This document shows positions 52,094 through 63,129 of a stretch of 64,000 bases of DNA, one piece after another. Source of the stretch: Helicostylum pulchrum (lineage: Eukaryota; Mucoromycota; Mucoromycetes; Mucorales; Mucoraceae); the NCBI GenBank assembly GCA_025677825.1, contig JAIXMO010000082.1, positions 1-64,000 on the forward strand. Direction: 5' to 3'. The notes under the pieces were generated by a model. The model saw nothing but the letters and a program-made list of their open reading frames with translations. It made no database searches and was not told where the DNA came from. Position 1 is the stretch's first letter; every line of letters begins with the position of its first letter. The position numbers and the translations under genes were made by a program.

Positions 52094-53677
52094 TATAAAG
52101 AAAAGAAAAAGTTTTTGTTTTTTTGCCCCTTTTTCCCCTGTGTTGTTATCATGCTGCGCGTGCTTCTTGATCAACCATTTCGGCCTTGGGGCGTCCGGTC
52201 AAATGTCCGGTCAAATATTCGATATAATTATGTAAAACGAGTTAAAAAATAAAGGTATTTATTTAATAGATTTGGGCGTTATTTTATTAGGGACTCTTGC
52301 CTGCTCTTTGGTACTGAAAGGTTATTGGATATCGATATTTCCAGATACTTCAAAAAGTTGTACGTTGTCAATTAATGACCACTTGAAGGTCGATTTTTTT
52401 GCGAGGAGTCATAGTTGTATAGTGGTTGATATAGTAAACTGTACAGAAAAGCAAGATTAGTTTTCGAGTAAATTCTTTTAGCTTTTTGTAAAGACCGAAT
52501 ATCAATATAAATAACTGTGTCGTCGTTAACAGTAAAATTGTAAGTGCTGGATCCTAATTCTACAATATCAGAAACCGTTACTTTGAATCCGCTATATACT
52601 TTAACGCAGTTGAGGAGAATGGGCCCTCGAATTTCCACCGGCGACGCGGAAATACAAAACTATTTAGAAATGTTACAGGTTCTGTCTCTCCTAATTTTGC
52701 AAGCTTTTTTTTTTTTTCCTTGTTCGCACTTCAAGATTCTCCTTAAAACCAACACGATTAAAAGTCGTATCGTCTGTTTTATTAACCCGTTGGCATTTTA
52801 ATAACCGTCGCTAATCTTCGTGGACATACTTGGTTGGACCACGCACTTTATATTTATATGGTTGTGCCAACGAGGTTGGATGGCCTTAAACGACGTAATG
52901 TGTCTCCAGTGGAGAAGTATTTTTTTTTCATCAGCTTGATAATTTCACGTAGTGGAGTTACGTGATGGCTGATAGTTAAAGGCTCTTTTTGAAACCTAAT
53001 GTGTTTACACCTTATTATGGTAGTTGTCCTGTGAGCACTAGTTTCTACTTGCACGTAGTATTAGGAAACAAAGATAAGCACTTTCTTTTGCACACGTAAC
53101 TTTAATAGAAATCATAAAAAGAATATCTTTTATACTCTCGAGAGTCAATATTTTACTGTTTATTGTCTTCGTAATTAAATGGATTGTGTTTTAAAAAGAC
53201 AAAATATGATAAATACAACCATTTTTAATGGGGAGAAAAACCTAGAATGCTAAATGGTTCCTTTTCCTTGATTTACTTCTTTATGTATAACCTGATATGT
53301 ACTTATTTTCCGGCAAGAGGGTTAAGACGGCCAACTTGTTTAACAACAGCTTTTTTTTTTTTTTTTGGCACAAAGTGGTTAACTCCATCGGCAATAGCCG
53401 TTTACTTTGTCTAGTTATTTTTTTTTTTTTTTTTTTTTTTACCAAGGTAGCCTTAACAAGGATTGTCTATGATGCTCTTATATGTTGCTTGTCGGTTATT
53501 GCAGAGTGTTGTATAAACACATGACTAACTATTATTGTAAGGATCAAGTGGATGAAAATATATCATTGGACGTTGAGGCAACGTACGAGGTGATGATAAA
53601 GAGTAAGAAATAGTGATTTTGGATAAAGAATTACGGACTTTAGGTTGAGGTAGTGGAGCAACAATCTTAGATATCGA
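52094..53677. other. Spacer, about 1.6 kb
   Basis: A doubled GTCCGGTCAAAT lies near 52194-52217. Short frames at 52372-52638 (minus) and 52854-53054 (minus) have no recognisable family. T runs at 53351-53365 and 53418-53440. Confidence 0.4.
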
Positions 53678-54425
53678 TTATAGAAAACGAATATTCATCA
53701 ATCTGTATAAACATGGTTTAGTGATATACTTTTTTTTTTTTTTGCGTGTTTGTTTTTTCTTTACTTTAAATTGTAGCGAACGAATTTTGTCTTCTAAATA
53801 AGCGATGCGTTTATCTATTTCATTATCTTCAATCATTTTAATTTTTGAAGGGGTAAGACGTTCATCGTCCAGAGATTCCCAAAATACTCTTTTTTCAGGT
53901 TTGGATGAGCCAATAGGGATGCTAATTCTTACAGGAGAAGAGTTGACTGGTGATAAAATGGCTTCAATTTTATTTTTAGGGATTTCGCTTGTAGCTCTTG
54001 GAGGTGAAGTATGTTTCTCAGGGGTAAAAGGTTGATAGTGGAAAAATGTGGGTCGAGGAGAGGTCGAACAGCTGGAATCATATGGATAGTATAAGAATGT
54101 TTGAGATGACGATGACTGTGAAGAAATTGAACGTCTTTTATGCTTCTTTCTCGATTTTGTACAAGGCAATAAGTTTTGAATTGATTCATCGTCTGAGGAA
54201 AATATCTTTCTCTTCTCAAAAAAGAGATCTATATCTTGAAGCTCATCTCTACTAGTAATGGTTATCAGTGTATGCGTTCAGCACTATTACATGTTCTTAC
54301 AACAAGAGATATCATACTTGGATGTTTCATTAAGCGTATTTATTTTAGAGAAATACTTATTCCAGAATAGCTCGAAATCCTGGTTTGCTGTTTGTCTTGC
54401 GTTAGTAACCGCAGCTATTACATCG
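53678..54425 (-). CDS. Hypothetical disordered protein, N-terminus unresolved
   Basis: Two exons can be joined (upstream exon ending at 54291, downstream exon 54251-53678; the implied intron is only 39 bp). The upstream exon encodes VTNARQTANQDFELFWNKYF and flanking residues. The downstream exon encodes LQDIDLFFEKRKIFSSDDES, basic KSRKKHKRRS, a Ser/Pro/Tyr-rich region with SP sites, and a short coiled coil (DNEIDKRIAYLEDKIRSLQF) ending in a Lys-rich tail. No start codon was fixed; the first exon probably lies at 54426-54560. No family was recognised. Confidence 0.4.
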
Positions 54426-54603
54426 AAAAAAAAAAGATATTTGCTTCTGAGGCGGTGGAGATACGCAATCGCTCATTTTGTTATGTATAATACCAATAAT
54501 AGTAGTAGTAAAGGAAGAAAGAAAGAAAGAAATGCATGATCGTGAAAATCAAACAATGAAAAAAAAAAAAAAAAAGTGACTTGTTTTTTATTAGATGCAT
54601 AGA

Positions 54604-55764
54604 TCATAGCGTAACAAGATGGCCTAATATATCTGACAGACTTAATAAGCCTATTAGTTGACGCGTACCTGGCTCAATAACAACTAGACGATAAACTCGT
54701 TTTTTACGAATCTCTGTAAATATCGAATTTAAGGTATCATTTAAAGTACACGTACAAACACCGGGAAAATCCTAACACAATTATAAAATCAGTGTATATT
54801 CCTCGCAGCTGAAAAAATACGTTTTACCTCTGGCCTCGATTCCATCGCTTCTTGTACTGGTAAGTCCAAATTGGTATATTTCTCAGATATTATAAGACAC
54901 TTTATAATTACTCAATTAATATAATTTTTTATAATCTACTAATTTTATCTTCCCTCCTCCTCATCCCTTACCATTACATCCACTGTATCATATAAATTGA
55001 GGACGGTTCCTTTTTCGTCTATAATAGGAACGGCACTTATATTTTCGCGGGCAAATGAGGTAATAACTTCAATGACAGGCGTTGTCATATATGCAGTGGC
55101 TACTTTAGATCCGTACGTACCAATTTTAAGTTCTGATAATGGCACTTTTAATACTTGCGTTTTTTTGAACTGTTTTTTTCCGCAAAAAAAAAAATTAGAC
55201 TAGAATTTTGATTGCAGATAACAAAAATCTTATGTAACTTACATTATTAGCGATAAACTTTAATAATCGATATTGAGTGATGACACTGATAATTTCTCTA
55301 TTTTGAATGACGAGAGGTATACGATGAGCTCTTGTTTTTGACATGAATAGAGCGGCTTCATAAAGAGTAGTCATCGGATGAATTGAATCATTTTGTCGAT
55401 TTACCCATATCTGATGATGCTTATCTTTAAGCTGAGATATTTGTATTGTTTCAATTTCGTCGTAAGCACATGAGTTGGTGTAATAATAATATTGGATCAG
55501 ATTTATAAAATCACTGACAGTCAACATCCCAGCATATTCTTGCTTTTCGCTTGACCATAGTGGTGCAGAAACTATACCTTATAAAAAAAAAAGAAGGGAT
55601 ATTAAACATATATTTTGTCTTGCTAGCAAAAGTGTCTTACCGTTTTGAATCAACATGGATAGGGCTTTTTTTACAGGTAGTTCTGTATCGAATACAACAA
55701 GACGAAAACTTATTGGTAAAACATCGTAACATGTATGTTGCTTTAAAAATTCGTTCATATGCAT
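54604..55764 (-). CDS. SNF4: AMPK/SNF1 complex gamma subunit (Snf4-like, four CBS motifs)
   Basis: Five exons (55764-55641, 55577-55243, 55169-54972, 54881-54828, 54771-54604) give 292 residues. The N-terminus FLKQHTCYDVLPISFRLVVF is diagnostic of AMPK gamma. Four CBS motifs follow, with WSSEKQEYAGMLTVSDFINL, RIPLVIQNREIISVITQYRL, ISAVPIIDEKGTVLNLYDTV and RLVVIEPGTRQLIGLLSLSD. These CBS pairs bind AMP/ADP/ATP and regulate the catalytic alpha subunit in energy sensing. It is slightly shorter than yeast Snf4 (322). The start at 55764 gives only two residues before the conserved block, so an upstream exon cannot be excluded. Confidence 0.88.
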
Positions 55765-56880
55765 GTATCCAAGAAAGACGAATAAGTGAAAAAAAAAGAG
55801 AAAAAAAAGAAAAATTGTTTTTTCCCCCAACAAAATTAATGCAGGATATATCTGGTAAAAAATGAACAGCCCACTGTTCAACCACCGCTTCACTTCAATA
55901 TAGAACTACACCCCTTTTTCCTTTGTGATCTTTTACCTCCTAAAATGTTAATATAGGACCCTTTATTTTAAAGTTGCCATTTATGATATCTAGTACAAGA
56001 GCTTGTAATATTTTCTTGGTTTGGAAATCTCTTTTTTTTTTTTTACAAGTATCGAACCCAACAAATGTGCCTGATGTGACTTCGGTTGTCAAGACGATGA
56101 TTTAGTAGAGCCCAGACAATCTGATAGAATGCGTAGGCTATTTATTGGGTTACTCATTAACTGAATAGTTATGAAACATATTAATGTAGAAAAAAACTCT
56201 TTATTTTGAATTGCCAAAAAAGGTTAAATACTTTTTCGAGAATACTATCGAAATTTTGTTGCATTTTGGCAGTAAAGGGGTTACTAAAATCTCGGATTCA
56301 GTTTTGATAATATCGTGAACCCTGCATTTGTTAGTAAATTATCATTGGAACACCAAAGTTAGTTTTTCAAATATGTTTTCGGTGTTGGCTATCTAAATAC
56401 TTGAGTTAAATATGCGTCTTGTTTTCTATTGGTCTGCTTCTGATGCTATCAAAAGTTTGTTGATTAAATCTTTTATATTCTTAGATAATATTCCTATTTC
56501 CAGGTTAGATTATATTCGCTACATTTGCTGCTATAAAAAAAAAGGTCTGTCCTTTGGGTCTTTTATCAGAGAGACAAAAAGGGTAAACAATTACAGTACC
56601 CTTTTTTTTTTTGATGTACGTGAAAATGACATAAATTTTTTTAATGCAAGAAATTTACTTTCCCCCTCTTTACTTTATGCTTTCAGGAATATTCCAAGAC
56701 TCCCATTTTGCATGCAATCTTTTCCTAGTGGCATGGGGTTAGAAACTCCCACAGCTTTTAATTATTACTTCGAATCTCCTCATTATTGTGACTTGCGTAA
56801 TAAAATTAATCATAAACCCCCAATTTTTTTTTCCCTTTTTTTTTATTTCCCTTTTTTTAAATCCTTTTTTTTTATTAAAA
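55765..56880. other. Divergent spacer between SNF4-like and peroxiredoxin genes
   Basis: A frame at 56412-56891 overlaps the peroxiredoxin start in another frame and is Phe-rich from T tracts; it is not accepted as a gene. Otherwise nothing was recognised. Confidence 0.4.
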
Positions 56881-57482
56881 ATGTTGCGTAATAGTTTTAA
56901 TATTGTTCAACGTCGTAGCTTCTTTAACACTGGACGCGTTATGATTGCTGAGGGAGATCGTCTCCCCAGTGTTCAAGTTCAACTTAGCTCACCTGCCGAG
57001 ACAGTCGATACAGCTGAATTATTCAAGAACAAAAAGGCTATTTTATTTGGTAAGTTACGCGTGTGTGTGTGAGGATAGAAACAAACCAAGCTAAAACTTT
57101 ATATTTTTTTTTAGGTGTTCCTGGTGCATTTACACCTGGATGCAGCAAGACACATTTACCTGGTTATATCAAGGAAGCCGAGAGCTTAAAATCCAAAGGA
57201 ATTGATTTGATCGCTTGTGTTGCAGTCAATGACGCGTTTGTTATGTCAGAATGGGGTAAGGCTCATAACGCCGATGGTTCAGTTACTTTATTAGCAGATT
57301 CAAAGGGAGAGTTAGCCAAGGCTATGGACCTTAGTTTTGATGCAACAGGAGCATTGGGTAACCACAGATTCAAGAGATTTGCTGCTATTGTTGATAATGG
57401 TAAAATCCAAAAGTTGTTTGTTGAACCTGATACCACTGGCCTTAATGTTAGCTTAGTTGAAAATGTCGTTAAAAGTTTGTAA
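56881..57482 (+). CDS. Type II peroxiredoxin (Prx5/Ahp1-like), probably mitochondrial
   Basis: Two exons (56881-57049, 57115-57482) give 178 residues. The first ~18 residues (LRNSFNIVQRRSFFNTGR) are basic and look like a mitochondrial presequence. The active site is VPGAFTPGCSKTHLPGY with the peroxidatic Cys in P-G-C-S. The rest (LIACVAVNDAFVMSEWGKAH, then ADSKGELAKAMDLSFDATG) is typical of the 1-Cys/atypical 2-Cys type II class that reduces peroxides using thioredoxin or glutaredoxin. The intron interrupts the invariant Gly-Val before the active site. Confidence 0.93.
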
Positions 57483-57668
57483 GAGGCGATTAAATAAAAA
57501 ATAAAAAAAGAACTCCTTTTTTTTTTTATTTATATAACTGTGTGTGACGAAATTGATATCATTTTAGCGTCAAAATATTTTATTTGGGATATTTTTCCTT
57601 TCTCTTTTAGTTTCATTATTATATTATTATAGAAACAACAAAAAAAAAACACACACACAAAGGAAAAA

Positions 57669-59126
57669 ATGTGGATAAAGCATAAAAAATCAACTGTGGT
57701 GTATACATTAATATTTATAGTTTTATTTATAAGTACATGCTATTATTATATTTATACACAACCGTTTCGTAAAGAAGAAGAAAGATACTTGGCATATTTA
57801 CCGCACTCTGGTTTATCAAATCAAAGAATAGAATTGGCAAATGCCTTATTACTTGCAGCTATATTAAAACGTACGCTTATTATACCCCCAGCTTTTTTGG
57901 GTAATGTTGTTGGATGGATGCCAATGGAGCAATTACTGGATCATCTGAGTTGGTTAACAACTCGAAAAGATTTCGACAAAATATGTCAGGCACCAACACC
58001 AGGCGATTTATACAGTTATACACAAAGAAGTAAATGCGCTGAATATAACAAGTTTGCTGCGATACCATGGCATCAATTACACGATTTTACTTTAATAGCA
58101 CCTTTTATTAAAATTCGATTTCAAGAGACCGTTTCATTTGAAAAATTACAACAAGATTTAGGTGTAACAGATAAAGAAACGCATGTACATCGTGACGAAC
58201 ACTTGTATGATTGGCGTTTATATGAAGACATTGACGAAGCAAATAAAATATTAGCCAATGAATCAAATTTCGTAGACTCATTTACAGATAGAAAATTCTA
58301 CAAGATTTTTACTCCATTACATTGGCAAAAGAGAACTGAAAAGTTATTACATTTAGGTGGCATTTTTGGTTCTACAAGAATGAATATGGTTAAACCCGAA
58401 CACATTGAATTACAACAATTGATTTCAGAAATACTTCATTATAGGTTAGATACGCCTCTTGGCAAAACAGTGGCTGGTATAGTGGAACATTTAGGTGGCA
58501 AAGCTACTTTTAATGGTATTCATTTTAGATTAAGAGATCTACCTTTTAAAAAGTATGCTATTGATAACCTTCATGCATTTGAGCGTAATATGTCAATAGC
58601 AACAGGTATTGAAGTACCTCCATTACCTCCTTATGATGAATATGGTATTCTTACTAGTTTACCGAAAGCACCACCGTTACCAGAGGATACAGTTCGATTA
58701 CAACCACAACACGATTTGTCACAACCTCCATGGGTGAATTTATGCCAAAACGTTTCACCAAATTTTAATGATTCAATGGAACATATTGGATCGAGAGCTA
58801 TTGTATATATTGCAACAGATCACAAAGATATTCGAAGTGAAAATACACGACTGCTGGAATGGTTCGATTATTTTCCCTGTACTTTAACTCTTAACGATAT
58901 ACCACAAGAATTACTAGAGCCATTGGATCAATTAAGTTGCATGTTTAACCCATCAAAATCTTTAAAAAATTACTTAATTCCACTGGTTGACGCTATGGTT
59001 GTTGCGCATGGAAGAAGAATTTTCACAACCCCAAGGTCCACGTTTTCTAAATATATTGGTGAATTAAATGAAGCTTGGGTCTTAAAAGAACAAGGTTACA
59101 CATTAGCTTCATTCTACACATATTAA
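57669..59126 (+). CDS. O-fucosyltransferase-like type II membrane glycosyltransferase
   Basis: Single exon of 485 residues. A short cytosolic N-terminus and signal-anchor (TVVYTLIFIVLFISTCYYY) are followed by a lumenal domain. YLPHSGLSNQRIELANALLL, then LIIPPAFLG, is the donor-site block of the GDP-fucose O-fucosyltransferase superfamily, and near the C-terminus VVAHGRRIFTTPRSTFSKYI corresponds to its final conserved 'SxxSTFS' segment. It probably acts in the ER or Golgi lumen on protein or lipid acceptors. The sugar donor is inferred from the family. GDA1 elsewhere in the window would recycle the GDP produced. Confidence 0.75.
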   Translation: MWIKHKKSTVVYTLIFIVLFISTCYYYIYTQPFRKEEERYLAYLPHSGLSNQRIELANALLLAAILKRTLIIPPAFLGNVVGWMPMEQLLDHLSWLTTRKDFDKICQAPTPGDLYSYTQRSKCAEYNKFAAIPWHQLHDFTLIAPFIKIRFQETVSFEKLQQDLGVTDKETHVHRDEHLYDWRLYEDIDEANKILANESNFVDSFTDRKFYKIFTPLHWQKRTEKLLHLGGIFGSTRMNMVKPEHIELQQLISEILHYRLDTPLGKTVAGIVEHLGGKATFNGIHFRLRDLPFKKYAIDNLHAFERNMSIATGIEVPPLPPYDEYGILTSLPKAPPLPEDTVRLQPQHDLSQPPWVNLCQNVSPNFNDSMEHIGSRAIVYIATDHKDIRSENTRLLEWFDYFPCTLTLNDIPQELLEPLDQLSCMFNPSKSLKNYLIPLVDAMVVAHGRRIFTTPRSTFSKYIGELNEAWVLKEQGYTLASFYTY

Positions 59127-61160
59127 ATATAATATATATTTTTTGTATTTGTAATAAATTAGACTTCTTTATCACATTTTACTCTTTGTAGATTGTACTC
59201 ACATACACATTGCTTTAATACGGTTACAAGTTTAATATTCTCTTTGGGTCTTACAGAATTCAAAGAAGGATCCCTGGTACTTAATTATGTTTTCTGTCAC
59301 TTATTACAATGTACAACAATCATCTAAAAATAGCTCTCAATTTAATTATCGCAAACAAAAAAGTGTGTCTTTGTCACTCCATAATCAGTGGTTCGCATTT
59401 GAAAATAGAATTTTTTTTTTGGCTGTAAAATGCTTTTTTTATTCTTTCAACTGTGTAAAAGACAGAAATAATAACAGTAAAGTTATACTCGCCTTTGTAA
59501 ACTATATATAATAGTGTATCGAGCGTTCAGAAATGTAATAATAATTAGGGTTTGAGGAAAGTGAAAATTATACGCCCTTTTACGCTTTTTAAATTATCCC
59601 GATTAAATCACTTTTTCCTTTTTAATCATATTAATATGACCTCTCTTCCTTTGCTTTTCTCTTCTTCTTAATATTTCATGCGAGTACGAAATTTTGTGCT
59701 TTATCTTCAATAAAAACGTATACATTCTACACTGTTGCATATATTTAGTGCTCATTCTGAGGCGCAATAAGTAAATTTACTTTCGGTTTGACCATGTAAA
59801 TTGATGGTGTACTACGATTTCCCAAAAGAAAATAATAAGACTTATTTATATCATTTTTTTTAGGTTACAAAAATGTTGATTGGAACAACCCGATAAGGAC
59901 CTGAGAAGAAAAAAAAAGGTAGCGAGGAGCCGTATAGTCTCTTTGGTGACTTTTATGGTGGCGGCAATAGCTATAAAAACACTTGCCGGCGTGTATAAGA
60001 GAGAGCGCAATAATATCCAAAAAAAAAAAACTGACATGCATTTCCCAGTAGCAATGAGATATATGATACGAATGAAGACATAGTTCGCTCTTCAGAAAAG
60101 AGAAATAACGACGAAAGAGAATATCAAGGCATTGCATGTACTATTTGTCTAATGGTTACATTTTTTTTTTATTGTGCATATCCTCTCAGCTATTACCTCA
60201 TTATATGTCTAGAAAACCTGTGTCTGCTGCGTCACCACAGTGACAAATTTCTTTGTAAATGAAGTTCCCTGCATTTCGAGAAAAATGCTTGGACAAATAA
60301 AATATATTAACTGCACTAGAAATCTAGTAGATAAAAGCTATGTATTTTGCATATTCCTTTTCTTGTTGAAAGCAAAATGTTTCCTGGTGTTAATATAATA
60401 ACTGCGTTTGTTCGAATCAAAGCCACCTTCTTTTTTACTGGTAATATTATTACTTGTTAAATACTTTGGCAATATGTTGCCTTATTATAGGTCGTTATTC
60501 CTTTCAGATAAAGCACGCGACAAAGGAAGTAAAGAAAAAAGTTTGGGCAACAAAGGAACCAAAACAAAAACATTAGGGAAACAAAGAAACCAAAAAGAAA
60601 ATTACGAACGTATTGGTGTTGTAGTAGGCGATTTCTTTGATATTATTACGAATGTTGATATCAATGCTGAATTTTGGTGAAGGTTTGCGTATTGCAGTGG
60701 ACGAGGTAATGCATTCTACATATATCTATATTTACCCTGGTGGATCAATTACACCACCAAATTGGAATTTACACTGTTGTCCAGTAAAAACTAAAGTAGC
60801 ATGATACCATACACAAGATACGGAAATCCCATAAAAAACAACACCTAATCCTGACAACTCTTATAGTAACTGATTTCACCAAAATTCGTACCGATCGTAC
60901 AAGTGATAATATCCCATTCAGCCCATTTCAATCCATACGAAGTTCTCAAGATAGAGTACTTTCCATGCTACTGTGGTGTTTGTAAAAAATATATAATAAA
61001 GATTAAGGAGTCAATAATAAAAATATTGTGAGACTTTGTATATAAAAAAGAGAGAAGATTGTAGCAAGAGCTAATACCTCCCTTCAGAAGGTAGTATTTA
61101 TATTTACTTTTGTACGAGTGTGATGGAATACATATTTCTATAGTTAGTAATTATTTAAGT
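59127..61160. other. Gene-poor region with possible exon remnants on the minus strand
   Basis: On the minus strand, 60732-60860 reads ELSGLGVVFYGISVSCVWYH then TLVFTGQQCKFQFGGV ending at a TAA. About 60890-60965 reads ILRTSYGLKWAEWDIITC followed by a GTACGA donor-like site. These resemble exons of a small membrane protein, but the pieces cannot be extended to a start codon. The plus frame at 60408-60680 has a short KGSKEKSLGNKG / KGTKTKTLGKQ repeat without other support. Confidence 0.25.
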
Positions 61161-62227
61161 TCATGATTTAGATGATTTAGATCTTTTACTTTTACTAAAA
61201 CAATATATATTACTTTTCAGTGTCACTTTGATTATCTCATTGTCTTCTCTATCAGTATTAGTGGGTATATGACGATTATCACGTACACTTTCAAATATCC
61301 ATACATTGTCTCGAACTCGTAAAAAGTTTTCGTGATTGATATTACAGTATTTAGAACGAGAGATAAGATCGATTTAAGTAAATGATGGGTTATTCACAAT
61401 ATCATTGTTTTTAACATCAGGAGCAATAAATCGACTGAAGTAAGATAGTACCAGACGACTGTAAAAGAAGTACGATTAATTTCTGTTTAATGAAGACATA
61501 CGAATACCACGCCAAAGTAAAATCGACACCACTTGAAAAGATGTTTCAGGAATAACAACAAAATGATCTTTCGCAAATAAACTACCCAGCATGCCATCAC
61601 ATTATCTGTAGTCTTCAAGCAAATATACCAAAACGGGAATAAATCGAATATCCTGAATTAAATATTGTCTTACAGGAGCTATAAAAAAAAGAGTGAGTTA
61701 AATATCAACTTTTTATATAACATCTTATTACCGCATCGACTAAGAGAGCTTAATAAAACTAGGGTATAATTGGAGAAACCTCAATAGTATTCAGAGGCAT
61801 ACGATACCGATAACATATCATCCAAATCAAAATTCTCAATCTTTCTTCTTGTCTCTGCACCATCATCACTTGAACTATTATCGTTTTCGGATTCACTACG
61901 ATTACTACGATACTGGCTTCTGTGAAGGGATATTACATGTGTCAGCGCATCAATTAATTCAATATTGTTACTCTTCTCGTATTTAGTTCTTTCACGATTC
62001 TTGAAAGCACAGTCTAATTGAAAAAGCATTTGATATTGTACTTTGTTTGCTGACATCAATATAGTCTGGGTTATGAAGTAATTTACGCCTTTCTCCATCA
62101 TATATGTCTCTTCTTCGTCCAAGTTATCAGTAGTTGTAGCAGATGGTTCAAGAATATCTTCAGAATCATCGATTAAATACGAGAAGAGTAATAATATTGA
62201 ATTAATTGATGCGCTGACACATGACAT
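61161..62227 (-). pseudogene. Decayed large ORF of an unknown repeated family (minus strand)
   Basis: The N-terminal part (62227-61781) is open and reads MSCVSASINSILLLFSYLID, then an acidic linker, ALTHVISLHRSQYRS and FDLDDMLSVS. Downstream, on the same strand, one frame between about 61680 and 61161 reads YLIQDIRFIPVLVYLLEDYR, FAKDHFVVIPETSFQVVSIL, NFLRVRDNVWIFESVRDNRH and IPTNTDREDNEIIKV, but is broken by at least three stops. The protein-like composition with stops argues for a dead gene. A repeated Mucorales family is suspected. Confidence 0.45.
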
Positions 62228-62259
62228 ATTGAAATCAAACAAGTAAGCAATATCTTACA

Positions 62260-63070
62260 AGTAGGGAACGTGAATCTCTCTTGTTGAGATTTGTAATACC
62301 TGTTTTAGCTCATAGTCAAATTACAGGTGCTCTTAAAACGGCTCTTAATATTCTTCTGGAAAAAAGATCAAGTGATTGGTAATATCTTTACAGGGTACTC
62401 TTTCAAGGCACCCATTTTAGACGTTTTAGATGATATCGTTATTGATATTGATGATATTGATAGTAAAATATATGGCAGAAGAGAGATGAAGAACAAATAT
62501 GGTGAGTCATCTACGGGTACAAAAAGCAACATAATTGCGTCTATTTTATCAACTGAAGCTGCTGGGTCAAGATTATCTGAAAGCATTCTAGTGGACTTGA
62601 ACTTATACCCTGCTTTGAAAGAGTGGGTCAATTCACATTACTAGGATTATCCTTTGGATACATTAACTGAAATCTATACAAATGCTATTGAATGGATTTG
62701 GACGTTTGCTGAGCCTCTCAAGTATAAGCGATAAAATAAACATAGTCCTGATTCCAGCGAAGACGAAAATCAAAGTTCTGGTATCTCGGATGATTTAGGT
62801 TTAGCCGCTACTGTATTGATGAAATAGGTCACCACTTTACGGCATGCAATAAAATATACGAAAATAGGACATCATATAAAGAACTTTTGTATGGGATTTA
62901 TTGCACCATACTACCTAGACGGGCATATAAAGTGCTACAAATTAATAATGATAAAATTCCGGACTTGGATAATGGAAATAACCACTGTGTCTCATGCAAT
63001 AGAACTTATTCAACTAGAGCTGTTTATACTGGTCACTATGGCATGAAAATACTAGAGATTACGCGCTGAT
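62260..63070 (+). pseudogene. Decayed ORF of the same or a related family, with a Cys/His motif (plus strand)
   Basis: Readable pieces are ITGALKTALNILLEKRSSDW (about 62318-62377), then, in another frame, APILDVLDDIVIDIDDIDSK through LYPALKEWVNSHY (to 62644), a stop, DYPLDTLTEIYTNAIEWIWT in the same frame, and at 62905-63069 DNGNNHCVSCNRTYSTRAVY then TGHYGMK. The last is a degenerate C2H2-like zinc motif (C..C...Y.TR..Y.GH). A frameshift near 62378 and several stops make it non-functional. It diverges head-to-head from the minus-strand pseudogene. Confidence 0.45.
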
Positions 63071-63129
63071 TGGTAAATTTAACAATGTGGGGGTAAAAAT
63101 TGGTTTTTATTATCAGTGTGTGTATCATT

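Noticed and set aside
56412..56891. 159-codon ORF before the peroxiredoxin
   Set aside because: It overlaps the peroxiredoxin start in another frame, and its second half is poly-Phe from T tracts.
59880..60083. Lys/Arg-rich plus ORF
   Set aside because: Short, no homologue remembered, no promoter-like context; probably chance.
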